NCBI GenBank assembly: GCA_964346585.1
Contig: CAYFVQ010000246.1
Span: 1 to 39,971 of the forward strand
Length of the DNA stretch: 39,971 nt
Source: SOIA01 sp964346585
Lineage (GTDB): Bacteria > Acidobacteriota > Aminicenantia > Aminicenantales > Aminicenantaceae
Direction: 5' to 3'
Each line of letters starts with the position of its first letter. Within the stretch, counting starts at the first letter, position 1. Under the pieces are notes generated by a model, which saw only the letters and a list, made by a program, of their open reading frames with translations, made no database searches and was not told the DNA's origin. Made by a program: the position numbers and the translations under genes. This document shows, one piece after another, positions 39,514 to 39,971 of the stretch.

Positions 39514-39971
39514 TCATGCTTTCTCGAATGCTTCTTTGGCGGCATCTGCATTCTCCTCTGGCTTTATGGGCACGCCTTCCTTAACAGCTTCAAGAAGAGA
39601 TTCAATTCTGGCAAGCTTCAGTATCTTCACAACGGCTCCCACGATGGACGTGTTGACAATCGGAGCCGCCAGAGTTCCGAGTTTATGCTTGACTGCGATT
39701 CCCGTGGCATTAAAGGTCACAATTTTATATTTATTCGGGAATTTGAGTTCTTCGGGTTTTTTATCGGTGTTGATAATGATCATGCCTCCTTCTTTAAGGC
39801 CCTCTGTGACATCGATGGCATCAATAAGAGTTGGGTCGACTACAATTACATGGTCGGGTTCATAGATTCGACTTTTATCATAAATGGGATTAACATCGAT
39901 GCGAATGAAGGCAAAAACTGGAGCGCCTCTTCTTTCAACTCCGAATTCAGGGTAAGCCTGAACGTAGTTTC
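39514..39971 (-). CDS. porG: 2-oxoacid:ferredoxin oxidoreductase gamma subunit (PorG-like), 5' end outside window
   Basis: The frame is open from the right window edge: codons upstream of the internal ATG at 39783 read NYVQAYPEFGVERRGAPVF and then FIRIDVNPIYDKSRIYEPD. These match the PorG core, so the gene begins beyond 39971 and the ATG at 39783 is not the start. About 151 residues are visible, with GLKEGGMIIINTDKKPEEL and a C-terminal helix ending AAKEAFEKA. Unlike the tight porDAB overlaps, it is separated from porD by 216 bp that hold no ORF. Confidence 0.93.
   Translation of the reverse strand, partial: NYVQAYPEFGVERRGAPVFAFIRIDVNPIYDKSRIYEPDHVIVVDPTLIDAIDVTEGLKEGGMIIINTDKKPEELKFPNKYKIVTFNATGIAVKHKLGTLAAPIVNTSIVGAVVKILKLARIESLLEAVKEGVPIKPEENADAAKEAFEKA

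Overview
The window looks like chromosomal DNA from an anaerobic, protein-degrading Gram-negative-type (two-membrane) bacterium. Evidence for two membranes: many lipobox lipoproteins, an OmpP1/FadL-like barrel, and an AsmA/YdbH-like inter-membrane protein with a DUF1318 lipoprotein partner. Evidence for anaerobic ferredoxin-based metabolism: a four-subunit 2-oxoacid:ferredoxin oxidoreductase (porGDAB), a YfhL-type 2[4Fe-4S] ferredoxin and HypF. Evidence for a peptide diet: M28-M19 fusion, M14, M50 and gluzincin peptidases. The family of six-bladed propeller lipoproteins, the GTCATTGCGAGCGAAGCG-type dispersed repeats and the GGGGACAG..CCCC palindromes are the kind of content I associate with Candidatus Aminicenantes or nearby Acidobacteriota-like lineages. 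That placement is inference only. No phage, IS transposase, CRISPR array or rRNA was seen.

Layout. 1-2.3 kb: 3' part of recD2, a repeat-rich gap, tRNA-Arg(CCT) with its own promoter, and a 4-oxalocrotonate tautomerase-like gene. 2.3-8.6 kb: a three-gene leftward lipoprotein/membrane operon and a rightward pair of propeller lipoproteins diverge from a 165-bp inverted-repeat element. Each arm of that element contains a near-consensus sigma-70 promoter pointing outward. Two leftward envelope proteins and a small rightward membrane protein follow. 8.9-16.3 kb: PepSY-like lipoprotein, membrane-anchored metallopeptidase, a large secreted M28-M19 double peptidase, khpA, a third propeller lipoprotein, a palindromic repeat cluster and two small genes.

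16.4-20.8 kb: a leftward operon (cyclic-nucleotide-binding protein, AI-2E family membrane protein, metallo-beta-lactamase-fold hydrolase) diverges from an FHA-GAF-class IIIb adenylate cyclase gene. This is a plausible self-contained cAMP signalling unit. 20.9-26.9 kb: rightward ydbH-like gene, DUF1318 lipoprotein, TPR protein, ferredoxin, terminator, M50 protease. 26.9-27.4 kb: AT-rich gap with two DnaA-box-like sites and a doubtful small ORF.

27.4-34.3 kb: a compact leftward five-gene run (outer-membrane barrel, M14 carboxypeptidase, coiled-coil protein, queH, hypF), with fabH divergent from it. 35.4-40 kb: two strong hairpins, then tlpA-ccdA and porG-porDAB, all leftward.

The best candidates for something not well described are the cyclase/cNMP-sensor/AI-2E/MBL module, the YdbH plus DUF1318 pair outside Proteobacteria, the mirrored-promoter element, and the M28-M19 fusion peptidase.
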